In this document: positions 31,050 through 40,009 of the stretch, one piece after another
Position numbering within the stretch: position 1 is the stretch's first letter
Layout: every line of letters begins with the position of its first letter
Source: Bradyrhizobium sp. JYMT SZCCT0428
GTDB lineage: Bacteria > Pseudomonadota > Alphaproteobacteria > Rhizobiales > Xanthobacteraceae
Assembly: GCF_018131075.1 (NCBI RefSeq)
Contig: NZ_JAFCLS010000060.1
Location: forward strand, 1-42,629
Length of the DNA: 42,629 nucleotides
Direction: 5' to 3'
Position numbers and translations under genes: made by a program
Notes under the pieces: generated by a model
Databases searched by the model: none
What the model was told of the DNA's origin: nothing
What the model saw: the letters and a program-made list of their open reading frames with translations, nothing else

Positions 31050-31787
31050 ATGGCCAAGATCCTCATCGTCAATCCGAACACCACCGCGTCAATGACGAAA
31101 ACCATCGGCGAGGCCGCGCGCGCGGTCGCAGCGTCAGGCACCGAGATCGTCGACGTGACGTCGGCGATGGGGCCGGTCTCGATCGAAGGATTTTATGACG
31201 AGGCTTTTGCTGTCCCCGGCCTGATCGAGGCGCTGTTGAACGCAAGGGATGCCGATGCCGGCATCATCGCCTGTTTCGACGACACCGGCCTCGACGCCGC
31301 GCGGTCAGTCGCGCCGTTTCCGGTGGTCGGGATTTGCGAGGCCGCGCTGCTGACGGCGGGGCAACTGGCAAAACGCATCGGAATAGTGACCACGTTGCCG
31401 CGTTCGATCGTGCCGCTGGAAGAGCTGGTGCGGCGTTACGGTTTTGCGGAACGGGCGCATGTCACCGCCTGCAATGTCGCGGTGCTCGATCTCGAGAAGC
31501 CCGGCTCCGGCGCGGAAGAGAAACTCGACGCCGAGATTGCGAAAGCGCTCGACAAGGGCGCGGAAGCGATCGTGCTCGGTTGCGCCGGGATGGCCGATCT
31601 CGCCGCAAAACTCTCGCAAAAATTCGGTGTCCCTGTTGTCGACGGCGTCGCGGCCGCGGTGAAGCAGGCCGAGGCGCTGGTCGGCTTGAGGCTCAAGACA
31701 TCGCGGCGCGGTTCCTACGCGCTGCCGGGCGCAAAGGACTACACCGGCCTGCTGGCACCGTTCGCGCCCAAGAGCGAGAAGAATTGA
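31050..31787 (+). CDS. Asp/Glu/hydantoin racemase family protein
   Basis: A 245-residue protein of the Asp/Glu racemase superfamily. The N-terminus AKILIVNPNTTASMT is typical of hydantoin/allantoin racemases. Two catalytic cysteines are present: C75 in GIIACFDDTG and C178 in VLGCAGMADLA. The intermediate segment VGICEAALLTAGQLAKRIGI is also conserved. It probably racemises a hydantoin derivative or related cyclic ureide, or isomerises a maleate-like acid. The start at 31050 fits the family; an upstream ATG at 31035 adds five residues. It follows the KANL3-like hydrolase gene closely and converges with the SDR gene, seven bases away. Confidence 0.87.
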   Translation: MAKILIVNPNTTASMTKTIGEAARAVAASGTEIVDVTSAMGPVSIEGFYDEAFAVPGLIEALLNARDADAGIIACFDDTGLDAARSVAPFPVVGICEAALLTAGQLAKRIGIVTTLPRSIVPLEELVRRYGFAERAHVTACNVAVLDLEKPGSGAEEKLDAEIAKALDKGAEAIVLGCAGMADLAAKLSQKFGVPVVDGVAAAVKQAEALVGLRLKTSRRGSYALPGAKDYTGLLAPFAPKSEKN

Positions 31788-31794
31788 GAAGGCT

Positions 31795-32577
31795 TCAGCC
31801 TGACTGCGGCGCGCCGTAGATCTTGTCGCGCAGCCGCCGCATGCCGGCCAGCCAGCGCTCGCGGCTGGACGCCTTGCGCAGCATGTATTCGGCGACCTGC
31901 GGGTGCGACAGAATCAAAAACCGTTCGGCTTCCATCGCCTCGATCACCATGCGGGCGACTTCGGGCGCCTGCAGCACGCCATCGACCCGCGCGGCGCTCG
32001 GGCCGGGCGTCGTCATGCCTGTCTGTACCGACTGCGGGCAAAGCACCGACACGCGGATGCCGCGATCACCATATTGAATGGCGAGATGCTCGGCGAGCGC
32101 CACCGCGGCGTTCTTGGTGACGCCGTAGGGCATCGAATTCAGCGACGCCAACAGGCCAGCGGCGGATGCGGTGTTGAGCAGATAGCCCGAGCCGCGCGCG
32201 AGCATGCCCGGCACCAGCACGCGCGCCGCGAACACGTGGCTCATGACATGGACCCGCCAGCTGACGTCCCAGTCGGCATCGGACGCGCTTTCCTGTCCCT
32301 TGCGTGACAGGCCGGCGTTGGAAAAGAACACATCCACGGGACCATATTTGTCCTCGGTGGCGGCGATCAGCGCCTTGATGTCTTCTTCAAGGCCGACGTC
32401 GGCGGTGACGGCCAATCCGTCGATGTCGCCGGCGACCGCAGCCAGCCGGTCGCGCGAGGTTTTCAGGTCGGCAACGACCACGCCACGCGCGCCGGCCTCG
32501 GCATAAGCACGCGCGACCGCTTCGCCAATGCCGCTCGCGGCGCCGGTAACGACACAGACCTTGCCTTTGACGTTCAT
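31795..32577 (-). CDS. Short-chain dehydrogenase/reductase (SDR)
   Basis: A 260-residue classical SDR. The coenzyme motif TGAASGIG is at residues 11-18, NAG at 87-89, and the catalytic serine 138, tyrosine 151 and lysine 155 (PYGVTKNAA) are all present. Aspartate 37 after the second strand (VVADLKT) suggests NAD(H) preference. It may oxidise or reduce an alcohol/ketone in the same catabolic stretch as the monooxygenase and hydratase. The C-terminal extension LRKASSRERWLAGMRRLRDKI, in parts, is typical of bigger SDR subgroups. It lies 43 bases downstream of the ketopantoate reductase-like gene on the same strand and may be co-transcribed. Confidence 0.9.
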   Translation of the reverse strand: MNVKGKVCVVTGAASGIGEAVARAYAEAGARGVVVADLKTSRDRLAAVAGDIDGLAVTADVGLEEDIKALIAATEDKYGPVDVFFSNAGLSRKGQESASDADWDVSWRVHVMSHVFAARVLVPGMLARGSGYLLNTASAAGLLASLNSMPYGVTKNAAVALAEHLAIQYGDRGIRVSVLCPQSVQTGMTTPGPSAARVDGVLQAPEVARMVIEAMEAERFLILSHPQVAEYMLRKASSRERWLAGMRRLRDKIYGAPQSG

Positions 32578-32620
32578 GTTGCAGCTTCCCTCTTTGTTCG
32601 GCGTGTTCCGCGCGTGGTGT

Positions 32621-33595
32621 TCAAGTCAGGTAAAGCCCCTTGTCGCGCGCCTGCCGAATTGCAAGTCCCGCCATCAAATCGAGCATCGGCGTCGAAAGTC
32701 CGGCCGCCCGCGCGAATGCGGCGGGCGCGCGGACCAGCACGTCGATCTCCATGGCGCGGCCGAGCTCAAAATCCTGCAGGATCGACGGCTTGTGAGCGGG
32801 CGCGGGGCCGGAGCGCGTGACGCGCTTGACCTCGGGGTAACAGCTCTGGGCGACGCTGTTGGCTTCATCCAGCAAACGCGGGATCACCTCGGCGAGTGCC
32901 GGCTCGTCCCGGACGCCGCGGGCGGTCTGGCCGGTAAGCAGACACAGCACCGACATCGACATGTTGGTCAGGAGCTTGGACCAGATCGCTTCCCTGATCT
33001 CGGCGACATCGGGCGATTCAATAGAAGCTTCATTGAGCGCCGTGCGCAGCCGCGCGATCCGCTCGCTGTGGCGGTCGTCGCATTCGCCGATCAGGAGACG
33101 GTTCCGATCAGGCGAGAGATTCGCGACAACACCAGGCGCGATGATCTCGTTGGATGAATAGATCACGCCGCCGATGATCCGTTCCCTGGGTATCGCGGCG
33201 CGCAGCCGGCTGTTGGCGTCGAGGAAGCCAAGATCGGGCGTCGGCGGATGTTTTGCGGAAAGTCCGATATCGTACCACCAGGGGATCCCGTTCTGGGCCA
33301 AGACCACGGCGGTATTATCGCGCAACAGCGGTTGCAGGCCGGCGGCGAGCGCGCTTACGCCCGTCGCCTTCAGCGTGCTGATCACGACATCCTGCGGGCC
33401 GAGATCAGCGGGGTTGTCGGAGGCGCTCACTTCGGCTTTGAACTCGGCCTCCCCGGCACGCAGCGTCAGGCCGTTGGCCCTCACGGCTTCGAGGTGCGGG
33501 CCGCGCATCACGCAGGAAACGTCGTGTCCGGCCAGCGCCAGCCGCACCGCGAAATGGCTGCCGACGGCGCCCGCACCGAAAACGCATATCCGCAT
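32621..33595 (-). CDS. Ketopantoate reductase (ApbA/PanE) family protein
   Basis: A 324-residue NADP-dependent dehydrogenase. The Rossmann motif GAGAVG is at residues 7-12, followed by the typical VISTLKATGV and VVLAQNGIPWW segments, and a C-terminal helical domain with EAIWSKLLTNMSMS carrying the catalytic lysine of the family. The ATG at 33595 has AGGA about ten bases upstream; the frame is open further upstream. Many paralogues of PanE act on 2-oxo acids other than ketopantoate, and this gene lies in a catabolic cluster, so pantothenate synthesis is not assured. It is divergent from the enoyl-CoA hydratase gene. Confidence 0.88.
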   Translation of the reverse strand: MRICVFGAGAVGSHFAVRLALAGHDVSCVMRGPHLEAVRANGLTLRAGEAEFKAEVSASDNPADLGPQDVVISTLKATGVSALAAGLQPLLRDNTAVVLAQNGIPWWYDIGLSAKHPPTPDLGFLDANSRLRAAIPRERIIGGVIYSSNEIIAPGVVANLSPDRNRLLIGECDDRHSERIARLRTALNEASIESPDVAEIREAIWSKLLTNMSMSVLCLLTGQTARGVRDEPALAEVIPRLLDEANSVAQSCYPEVKRVTRSGPAPAHKPSILQDFELGRAMEIDVLVRAPAAFARAAGLSTPMLDLMAGLAIRQARDKGLYLT

Positions 33596-33767
33596 CGAGT
33601 TGATGTCCTGCTGAGGGGAACCGTGAGGCACTAGTTTCCACAAGCTTGCACCGCAGCGCAACCGCCGATGCCGTTTGCATCGCAGGCATCACGGAAAGGG
33701 ATAGATCAATCGCCGGTGTGTCGGCATATTGCCTGACGAAACAACTGCAACCAAAAAAGGACCGTCA

Positions 33768-34571
33768 ATGTCTGCCAATCCGGTTTTGTGGGATCTCGAT
33801 CAACGCGGCGTCGCGACGGTCACGCTGAATCGCCCGGAAGTGAACAACGCCTACGATGCCGGGCTCATCAACGGCGTGCTCGCGGCGATGGATGAATTAG
33901 GCAAGAAGTCTCACCTGCGCGTCGCGGTGCTGAAGGGCAACGGCAAGCATTTTCAGGCCGGCGCTGACCTGAAATGGATCAATGGCGTGCGGCCGAAATC
34001 GCCTGCCGAGAACGAGCTGGTGTCGCGCGCCACATTCGAGGCGGTGCAGCGGCTCAATACGCTGCCGATCCCGACGGTGGCGCTGGTGCAGGGTGGCTGT
34101 TTCGGTGGCGGCACCGGCGTGATTTCGGCTTGCGACGTGGTGATTGCCGCCGACAATGCGGTGTTTTCGATCACGGAAGTCCGCTGGGGCCTCACCGCGG
34201 CGATCATCATTCCGCAGCTCTGCGATTCCATCGGTGTCCGTCAGGTGCGCCGCTACGCGCTGACCGGCGAGCGCTTCGGCGCCGAAGATGCGCGCCGCAT
34301 TGGTCTGGTGCACGAGGTGGTGCCGCTGGCGGAACTGGAGACCGCCGGCGCCAAAGTCGTGGAGCAATTGCTGGCCAACGGCCCCGAGGCGCTGGCCGAA
34401 ACCAAGGCGCTTGCGCTCGAAAGCTCCTTTGGCGGCATGAGTGTCGACGATGACGCCTATGCGCGGCTGGTGAAGATGCATTCGGACCGGCGACGTACGT
34501 CGGAGGCTTCCGAAGGGCTGGCCTCGTTCGCCGAAAAGCGGGCGGCGAATTGGGGCTCGGGCAAGGGATAG
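33768..34571 (+). CDS. Enoyl-CoA hydratase/isomerase family protein (methylglutaconyl-CoA hydratase-like)
   Basis: A 267-residue crotonase. The oxyanion segment KHFQAGADLKW is at 60-70, with the AGADLxW form seen in methylglutaconyl-CoA hydratases (LiuC/AUH). GGCFGGGTGVISACD follows at 109-123, and the catalytic glutamate 137 is in FSITEVRWGL. The ATG at 33768 has AAGGA six bases upstream. Hydration or isomerisation of an enoyl-CoA in branched or aromatic acid breakdown is likely. No acyl-CoA dehydrogenase or carboxylase genes sit beside it. The next gene is a small convergent secreted protein gene. Confidence 0.9.
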   Translation: MSANPVLWDLDQRGVATVTLNRPEVNNAYDAGLINGVLAAMDELGKKSHLRVAVLKGNGKHFQAGADLKWINGVRPKSPAENELVSRATFEAVQRLNTLPIPTVALVQGGCFGGGTGVISACDVVIAADNAVFSITEVRWGLTAAIIIPQLCDSIGVRQVRRYALTGERFGAEDARRIGLVHEVVPLAELETAGAKVVEQLLANGPEALAETKALALESSFGGMSVDDDAYARLVKMHSDRRRTSEASEGLASFAEKRAANWGSGKG

Positions 34572-34580
34572 TTTGGCGAC

Positions 34581-34853
34581 TCAGCAGCCCCGGCAGATGC
34601 CGTTCACACTCCGGTAGACCTCGGCATCGTCGCGGCGCATCTGCTGCAGCGATTCGATAATGCGGGCGTCGGTGCTGCGCGTGTCGGTAATGGCGGGTTC
34701 GGGCTTGCGCTTGGCGGCCAGCGCCGCTTCCTGCCGCGCGTAGCAGGCCTCGCGTTCGGGCTTGGCCTGGATAAACCGGCATGTTTCCACCTCCGCAAGC
34801 GCGGGAGAGGCGACGAATAAGAGGCAAGACGCGAGGAGCACGAGGAGTTTCAA
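34581..34853 (-). CDS. Small secreted protein with cysteines
   Basis: A 90-residue precursor. The signal peptide (KLLVLLASCLLFVASPALA) is cleaved near residue 20. The mature 70-residue part contains four cysteines (CRFIQAKPEREAC and CRGC) that may pair in the periplasm. A helical centre (RIIESLQQMRRDDAEVYRSV) follows a proline-rich linker. No family was recognised. It converges with the enoyl-CoA hydratase gene and lies 37 bases beyond the stop codon of the LysR gene on the same strand. Confidence 0.75.
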   Translation of the reverse strand: MKLLVLLASCLLFVASPALAEVETCRFIQAKPEREACYARQEAALAAKRKPEPAITDTRSTDARIIESLQQMRRDDAEVYRSVNGICRGC

Positions 34854-34890
34854 GATGGTCAGTCCTTTGCTCTTGCTGGAACGCAGGCGA

Positions 34891-35775
34891 TCATAGCACC
34901 GGTGACAGCGCGTGCTTCAACTCTCTCAGCAGAGCCTGGATTGCAGCAGCGTTGGCGCGTCGCTCCGGGATGGTCGCTTTGACCCATAGATCCGGGATCG
35001 GGAATTCCGGGAGCACCACCTGCAGCGTTCCGTCGCGCAGCGCGTCGGCGGCGAGATAGTGTGAAATGAAGGCAATACCATTGCCCGCGATAGCACTTTT
35101 TACGAGAACGTGACCCTCGTTCGAATTCAACAGTGGGCGCACCTGGACGGTGATGCGGCCACGTGGTCCGTCGAACATCCACTCCGGCCCGGTGGGCAGA
35201 AAGCTTAGGCAGCGATGCTCGACCAGATCGCGCGGGTGCTTCGGCACGCCGTGGGCTTTGAGATAGCCTGGAGAGGCGCACAGCAGGCGTTTGAGTTGGC
35301 ACAAGGGTTCGTCAACCACGCCGCCGAAGGAATGCGGGAATGCGCCGATGGCGATGTCAAATCCTTCCGTCACGGGATCGACCGGTCGGTCGATCAGGAC
35401 GATCTCAAGTTTCAGCCGCGGATTTTGCGTTTGAAAGGCGCTGAAGACATCGGCGAGGCGCGCAATGGTCAGCGAGGTCGGCGCCTTGATGCGAAGATGA
35501 TCGATGAGATCGGGACCCTTTTCGCCCATGCGTGACAAGAGATCGCCGACGTCAGCCACCACGCTGCGCGCGCGATGGACATATTGCTGCCCGGCCTCGG
35601 TAAGCCGCAACTGACGTGTCGATCGATGGAACAGCGTGGCGCCGATCTGGTCCTCGAGCTGGTTGACGCGTTTGGCCACCACGGAGGTCGAGACATTGAG
35701 CTTGCGCGCGGCAGCGGAGAAGCCGGCGGCGTCGGCGGTCGCAAGGAAGGCCTGAAGGTTGACGAGCGTATCCAT
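34891..35775 (-). CDS. LysR-family transcriptional regulator
   Basis: A 294-residue LysR regulator. The helix-turn-helix (about 2-60) holds FLATADAAGFSAAARKLNVSTSVVAKRVNQLEDQIG, in parts, and ends FHRSTRQLRLTEAGQQY, with the alpha/beta effector domain after it. ATG 35775 is taken as the start because it aligns with the family; an upstream ATG at 35808 adds 11 residues. It is divergent from the FAD oxidoreductase/ABC importer operon, 96 bases away, and probably controls it. GTTA-N15-TAAC in the gap (near 35837-35859) is a possible binding site. Confidence 0.9.
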   Translation of the reverse strand: MDTLVNLQAFLATADAAGFSAAARKLNVSTSVVAKRVNQLEDQIGATLFHRSTRQLRLTEAGQQYVHRARSVVADVGDLLSRMGEKGPDLIDHLRIKAPTSLTIARLADVFSAFQTQNPRLKLEIVLIDRPVDPVTEGFDIAIGAFPHSFGGVVDEPLCQLKRLLCASPGYLKAHGVPKHPRDLVEHRCLSFLPTGPEWMFDGPRGRITVQVRPLLNSNEGHVLVKSAIAGNGIAFISHYLAADALRDGTLQVVLPEFPIPDLWVKATIPERRANAAAIQALLRELKHALSPVL

Positions 35776-35871
35776 CCGCTTTTCGCGATTCGAGAAAGGT
35801 GTTCGCACTTTTTTCTGGATTGTAGTCCGCTTCGCGTTAATTGATAGTGCTACCTAACAAAATTCAAGGGA

Positions 35872-37251
35872 ATGGGAGCGCCGCCAGTGCGGGCCAATGT
35901 GATCGAAGAACCAGCGCGCCAAATACCGATCTATGGCGAATATGACGTCGTCGTGCTGGGCGGCGGGCCTGCGGGCATCGCGGCCGCCGTGGCCGCAGCG
36001 CGCGCGGGGCGGCGCACGCTGCTGATCGAGCGCTATGGCTTCCTCGGCGGCATGGGCACGGCGGCGGGCGTCACCAATTTCTGCGGGCTGCACGCCAATG
36101 TTCATGGCGAGATGCACCGGGTGGTGCAGGGCATTGCGACCGAACTGCTGGATCGAATCGACCGGCTCGGCGGGCTGAACGCGCCGCATCTGATCCTGGG
36201 CAAGATCTTCGCGCAGGCCTATGACACCGCGGCCTACAAGATCGCGGCCGACGATCTGCTGGCTGCGCACAAGGTGGACATTCTCTTTCATGCGCTCGGC
36301 GCCGGCGTGGTGATGCATGGCGAGCGGCGCATCGATGCGCTGATGGTGGAAACCAAGGCGGGCCGGCAGGCGGTGCGCGCCGGCATCTATATCGATTGCT
36401 CTGGCGACGGCGATCTCGCGGCCTGGGCCGGCGCGCCGTTCGAGGTCGGCGACAATGCCGGCAGCACGATGTACCCCTCGATGATGTTCCGCCTCAACGG
36501 CATCGATCCCGAAAGAGCCGGCGACGCCTGGCGGACCATTCCGGCGCTGATGGAAAAGGCCGAGGCCGCAGGCACACACAAGTTTCCGCGCAAGGCCGCG
36601 ATTGTGCGGCCGCAGCGCCACGCCGTCGAATGGCGGGTGAATTTTACCCAACTCGCGCGCGAGGACGGCACGGCGGTGAACGGCCTCGAGCCTGACGATA
36701 TGACCCGCGGCGAAATCGAGGGCCGCCGCCAGGCGGTGCAGGCATTCGAGTTCCTGCGCACCGTGCCCGGCTTCGAACAATCCTACATCGTCGATCTGCC
36801 GCCGCAGCTCGGCATCCGCGAGACTCGCCGCGTCGTCGGCGGCTACATGCTGTCCGGCGAGGACGTGCTGGGCTGCGCCTCGTTCGAGGATTCCATCGGT
36901 GTCAATGGCTGGCCGATGGAGTCGCATGTCGCGGGCGATGTGGTCTTCAAGTTCCCGCCGATCCCGGAATCGCGCGGCTTCAACGAGCTGCCGTATCGGA
37001 TGCTGGTGCCCGAGGGTATCGACAATCTGCTGATGGCCGGGCGCTGCGCCTCGATGACGCATGACGGCCAGTCGGCGGCGCGGGTTTCCGGCGCCTGCTT
37101 TGCGATGGGCGAGGCGGTTGGGATCGCTGCCGACCTGGCGCTTTCAGGCAACACGATTCCACGCGACATTGCCGTTGAAAAGTTGCAACAAGCACTGCAA
37201 CAACAGGGCGCCTTCATTGGCCGCGGCCAGGACGTACCCGAAGGGCTGTAA
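35872..37251 (+). CDS. FAD-dependent oxidoreductase
   Basis: A 459-residue flavoprotein of the FAD_oxidored type. The dinucleotide motif GGGPAGIAAAVAAARAG is at about 30-46, then LIERYGFLGGMGTAAGV, and the C-terminal FAD-contacting segment NLLMAGRCASMTHDGQSAARV. These proteins often act on hydroxylated or reduced aromatic/aliphatic substrates and are encoded with importer genes. The ATG at 35872 has AAGGGA directly adjacent; a GTG at 35887 preceded by GGGAG is an alternative. It is the first gene of a rightward operon with an SsuA-like receptor (22 bases later), ATPase and permease, so its substrate is probably what that transporter brings in. Confidence 0.88.
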   Translation: MGAPPVRANVIEEPARQIPIYGEYDVVVLGGGPAGIAAAVAAARAGRRTLLIERYGFLGGMGTAAGVTNFCGLHANVHGEMHRVVQGIATELLDRIDRLGGLNAPHLILGKIFAQAYDTAAYKIAADDLLAAHKVDILFHALGAGVVMHGERRIDALMVETKAGRQAVRAGIYIDCSGDGDLAAWAGAPFEVGDNAGSTMYPSMMFRLNGIDPERAGDAWRTIPALMEKAEAAGTHKFPRKAAIVRPQRHAVEWRVNFTQLAREDGTAVNGLEPDDMTRGEIEGRRQAVQAFEFLRTVPGFEQSYIVDLPPQLGIRETRRVVGGYMLSGEDVLGCASFEDSIGVNGWPMESHVAGDVVFKFPPIPESRGFNELPYRMLVPEGIDNLLMAGRCASMTHDGQSAARVSGACFAMGEAVGIAADLALSGNTIPRDIAVEKLQQALQQQGAFIGRGQDVPEGL

Positions 37252-37273
37252 GAGAAGTTACGGAGGAAACGGA

Positions 37274-38278
37274 ATGACGGGATTTGCACGGCTCGCTTTG
37301 GCTTCCCTGCTGGCGATCGCGGCAAGCGGCATCGCGCGGGCCGATGACGCGCTGAAGGCCAAGATCGGCGTGCTCAGGCTGTCCTCGTCGGCGCCGGTGT
37401 TCATCGCGCAGGACAAGGGCTACTTTCGCGAGGCTGGCCTCGACATCGAGCTGAAATTCTTCGACGCGGCGCAGCCGATCGCGGTGGCGACCACCTCGGG
37501 CGATGTCGATTTCGGCGTCACCGCGTTCACGGCGGGACTTTACAATCTCGCCGGCAAAGGCACGCTGAAGGTGATCGGCGGCATGAGCCGCGAGAAGGCC
37601 GGCTATCCCCTGATCGGTTATTTCGCCAGCAACAACGCCTATGCCGCCGGGCTGAAGACGCCGAAGGATCTCGCCGGAAAACGCATCGCGGTGACGCAGG
37701 TCGGCTCCAGCTTCCATTATTCGCTGGGGCTGCTCGCCGACAAATACGGCTTCAAGCTCGCGGACATCAAAGTGTTGCCGCTGCAGTCGCTGTCGAACGC
37801 CGCCGCGGCGTTGAAGGGCGAGACCGTCGATGCTGCATTGCTGCCGGTGTCGACCGCGCGCACGCTGATCGATTCCGATGGCGCCAAACTGCTCGGCTGG
37901 GTCGGCGACGAGACGCCCTGGCAGCTCGGCGCGGTGTTCGCTTCGCCGAAGGCGCTGACCAACAACGCGCTGGTGACGAAATTGCTGGGCGCGCTGGTCC
38001 GCGCCGACCGCGAATATCATGACGTGATCCTGGCGTCCGTGAAGGACGGCAAGGCCGCGATCAACGACAAGACAAAACCGCTGCTGGAGATCATCGCCAA
38101 ATACACCATCCTGCCGGTCGAGCAGGTGGTCGGCAATTGCGCCTATATCGATCCCGACGGCAAACTCGACGTCAAGAACGTCGCCAACCAGATCAGCTGG
38201 TTGCAGGAACAGGGTTTCGTCGACAAGGGATTCGGCGTGGATGCGATCATCGCCAAGGAATATGTGAAGGCGGATTGA
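37274..38278 (+). CDS. ABC transporter substrate-binding protein (SsuA/TauA/NMT1-like)
   Basis: A 334-residue periplasmic receptor. The signal peptide (ARLALASLLAIAASGIARA) is followed by a mature start DDALKAKIGVLRLSSSAPVFIAQDKGYF, in parts, which is the NMT1/SsuA-like fold. The ATG at 37274 has GGAGG seven bases upstream; upstream extension into the preceding gene is unsupported. It lies in an operon with an ATPase and permease of the same importer class. Such receptors bind sulfonates, nitrate, thiamine precursors or aromatic acids; the ligand cannot be read here. Downstream, before the ATPase gene, a palindromic repeat interrupts the operon. Confidence 0.9.
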   Translation: MTGFARLALASLLAIAASGIARADDALKAKIGVLRLSSSAPVFIAQDKGYFREAGLDIELKFFDAAQPIAVATTSGDVDFGVTAFTAGLYNLAGKGTLKVIGGMSREKAGYPLIGYFASNNAYAAGLKTPKDLAGKRIAVTQVGSSFHYSLGLLADKYGFKLADIKVLPLQSLSNAAAALKGETVDAALLPVSTARTLIDSDGAKLLGWVGDETPWQLGAVFASPKALTNNALVTKLLGALVRADREYHDVILASVKDGKAAINDKTKPLLEIIAKYTILPVEQVVGNCAYIDPDGKLDVKNVANQISWLQEQGFVDKGFGVDAIIAKEYVKAD

Positions 38279-38288
38279 CGGGCACCTT

Positions 38289-38379
38289 CGTCATGGCCGG
38301 CCTTGACCCGACCGTCCACGTCTTCCTTGCAGCTGTACCGATAAGACGTGGATGCGCGGGACAAGCCCGGGCATGACGG
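38289..38379. repeat. Palindromic dispersed repeat within the importer operon
   Basis: An inverted-repeat unit with arms near CGTCATGGCCGGCCTTGACC...CCACGTCTT and AAGACGTGGATG...CCCGGGCATGACGG. A close copy is at 40010-40098. These rhizobial palindromes are recognised from the translated MAGLDP peptide. It sits between the receptor and ATPase genes, 11 bases after the stop. Confidence 0.75.
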
Positions 38380-38409
38380 CGAAAACCAACTTCGGGATAT
38401 AAGGACTAC

Positions 38410-39183
38410 ATGGACCTGATCGCCGACCATATCAGCCACCGCTTCGGTACGCTGGACGTGCTCGACAACGTCTCGTTCACGGTGCGCGCGGGTGAGGTGG
38501 TGGCGATCGTCGGGCCGTCCGGTTGCGGCAAGAGCACGCTGCTGTCGATATTGGGGGGATTGCTGCGGCCGAGCGAGGGCCAGGCCGAACTGCGCGGCGC
38601 GCCGCCGGCGGGCAGCCTCAACCCGCTGACCTTTGTATTCCAGGATTTTGCGCTGCTGCCCTGGTGCACGGTGGAAGCCAATGTGGAGTTTCCGCTGGTA
38701 CACACGGCGCTCGGGAAAAGCGAGCGCCGCGCCGTGGTCGACGACGCGCTGCGCCGCACGGGGCTCACCGACTTTCGCGGCGCCTACCCGAAGCAATTGT
38801 CCGGCGGCATGCGCCAGCGTGTCGGCATTGCGCGGGCGCTCGCGGTGCGGCCGGCGATCCTGCTGATGGACGAGCCACTGTCGGCGCTGGATGCGCAGAC
38901 CCGCGAATTGCTGATGGAGGATTTTATCCGTTTGCTCGCCGACGGTTCGATGGGCGCGGTTTACGTGACGCATAATCTCGAGGAAGCCGTGCGGCTCGCC
39001 GACCGCATCGTGGTGCTGTCGCGCCGCCCCGGCCGCGTCCGCGAGGTCGTGTCCATCCCGATGACGCGCGACGAGCGCGGCGACATCAATGCCCGCGGAA
39101 AACTGCTCGCGATACAGAATGATCTGTGGTCGCTGATCCGTGAGGAGGCGATCGACGCCGAGCGCGAGGTCCAGCATGCTTGA
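38410..39183 (+). CDS. ABC transporter ATP-binding protein (SsuB/TauB-like)
   Basis: A 257-residue ABC ATPase. Walker A GPSGCGKST is at 35-43, the Q-loop glutamine at 78 (FVFQDFALLPW), signature LSGGMRQR at 130-137, Walker B LLMDEP at 151-156 with the D-loop SALDA, and the H-loop histidine 188 (VTHNLEEAV). The short length and FALLPW segment fit the nitrate/sulfonate/taurine importer group. The last eight bases overlap the permease start, so the two are translationally coupled. A palindromic repeat lies upstream, between it and the receptor gene. Confidence 0.94.
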   Translation: MDLIADHISHRFGTLDVLDNVSFTVRAGEVVAIVGPSGCGKSTLLSILGGLLRPSEGQAELRGAPPAGSLNPLTFVFQDFALLPWCTVEANVEFPLVHTALGKSERRAVVDDALRRTGLTDFRGAYPKQLSGGMRQRVGIARALAVRPAILLMDEPLSALDAQTRELLMEDFIRLLADGSMGAVYVTHNLEEAVRLADRIVVLSRRPGRVREVVSIPMTRDERGDINARGKLLAIQNDLWSLIREEAIDAEREVQHA

Positions 39184-39997
39184 CCGCGCGCCGCAGGAGA
39201 CGCAGGACGAGACCAGGCCGCGGCCGGTGGCGTTTCGCGGCGCGGGCTTTACGCCAAGCGCGGGACGTTATTCGGGCTGGATCGCGCTCGCGCTGGTGAT
39301 CGCGTTCTGGCAACTCGCCGGCAGCGCCGGCTGGGTCAATGCGCTGTTCCTGCCGCCGCCCTCGGCCATCGTTGCCGCGATCTACAAGCTCGCGCTATCG
39401 GGCGCGCTCTGGCAACATCTGTCCTGGTCGGTGATGCGGATCGGATCGGGCTGGATCCTCGGTACCATCGCCGGCGTCATCGTCGGATTTGGAATCGGGC
39501 TGTCGACGCTGGCGCGGGGCGTCGGCATCACCTTCATCTCGGCGCTGTTTCCGATTCCGAAGATCGCGCTGCTGCCGCTGCTGATCCTGTGGCTTGGGAT
39601 CGGCGAGGAGCCGAAGATCGCAACCATCGCGCTCGGCGTGTTCTTCTCCACCGCGATCTCGGTCTATAGCGGCGTCGATGCGGTGCCCCGCAATCTGATC
39701 CGGATGGCGCAGAGTTTTAATGTGCCGTTCCACCTGATCGTGCGCCGCGTGATCTGGCCGGGCGCGCTGCCCTCGATCCTCGCTGGCTTTCGTATCACGG
39801 CGTCGGTCGCGCTGCTGCTGGTGGTCAGCGCGGAAATGATCGGCGCCCAATACGGCATCGGCGCCTTCGTACTGCAGGCCGGCAATCTGATGCAGACCGA
39901 TCAGCTTCTGGCCGGCGTCGTGATCCTGTCGGTGTTCGGGCTGGTGGTGGGGAAGGGGATTAATCTGCTGGAGGCGCGGCTGCTGCACTGGCGGTGA
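39176..39997 (+). CDS. ABC transporter permease (SsuC/TauC-like)
   Basis: A 273-residue integral membrane protein with about six helices. The loop EMIGAQYGIGAFVLQAGN, in parts, and the EAA-type region AQSFNVPFHLIVRRVIWPGALPSILAGFRI, in parts, are family hallmarks. It begins at ATG 39176, overlapping the end of the ATPase gene. The N-terminal 28 residues are a charged, cytosolic extension. With the receptor and ATPase it forms a complete importer; the flavin oxidoreductase precedes them in the operon. The operon ends at this gene; a palindromic repeat separates it from the convergent gentisate dioxygenase gene. Confidence 0.93.
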   Translation: MLDRAPQETQDETRPRPVAFRGAGFTPSAGRYSGWIALALVIAFWQLAGSAGWVNALFLPPPSAIVAAIYKLALSGALWQHLSWSVMRIGSGWILGTIAGVIVGFGIGLSTLARGVGITFISALFPIPKIALLPLLILWLGIGEEPKIATIALGVFFSTAISVYSGVDAVPRNLIRMAQSFNVPFHLIVRRVIWPGALPSILAGFRITASVALLLVVSAEMIGAQYGIGAFVLQAGNLMQTDQLLAGVVILSVFGLVVGKGINLLEARLLHWR

Positions 39998-40009
39998 GTT
40001 TTTCAGACT

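Noticed and set aside
35854..37062. 402-codon minus-strand frame
   Set aside because: Antisense to the FAD oxidoreductase gene, which has clear FAD motifs.
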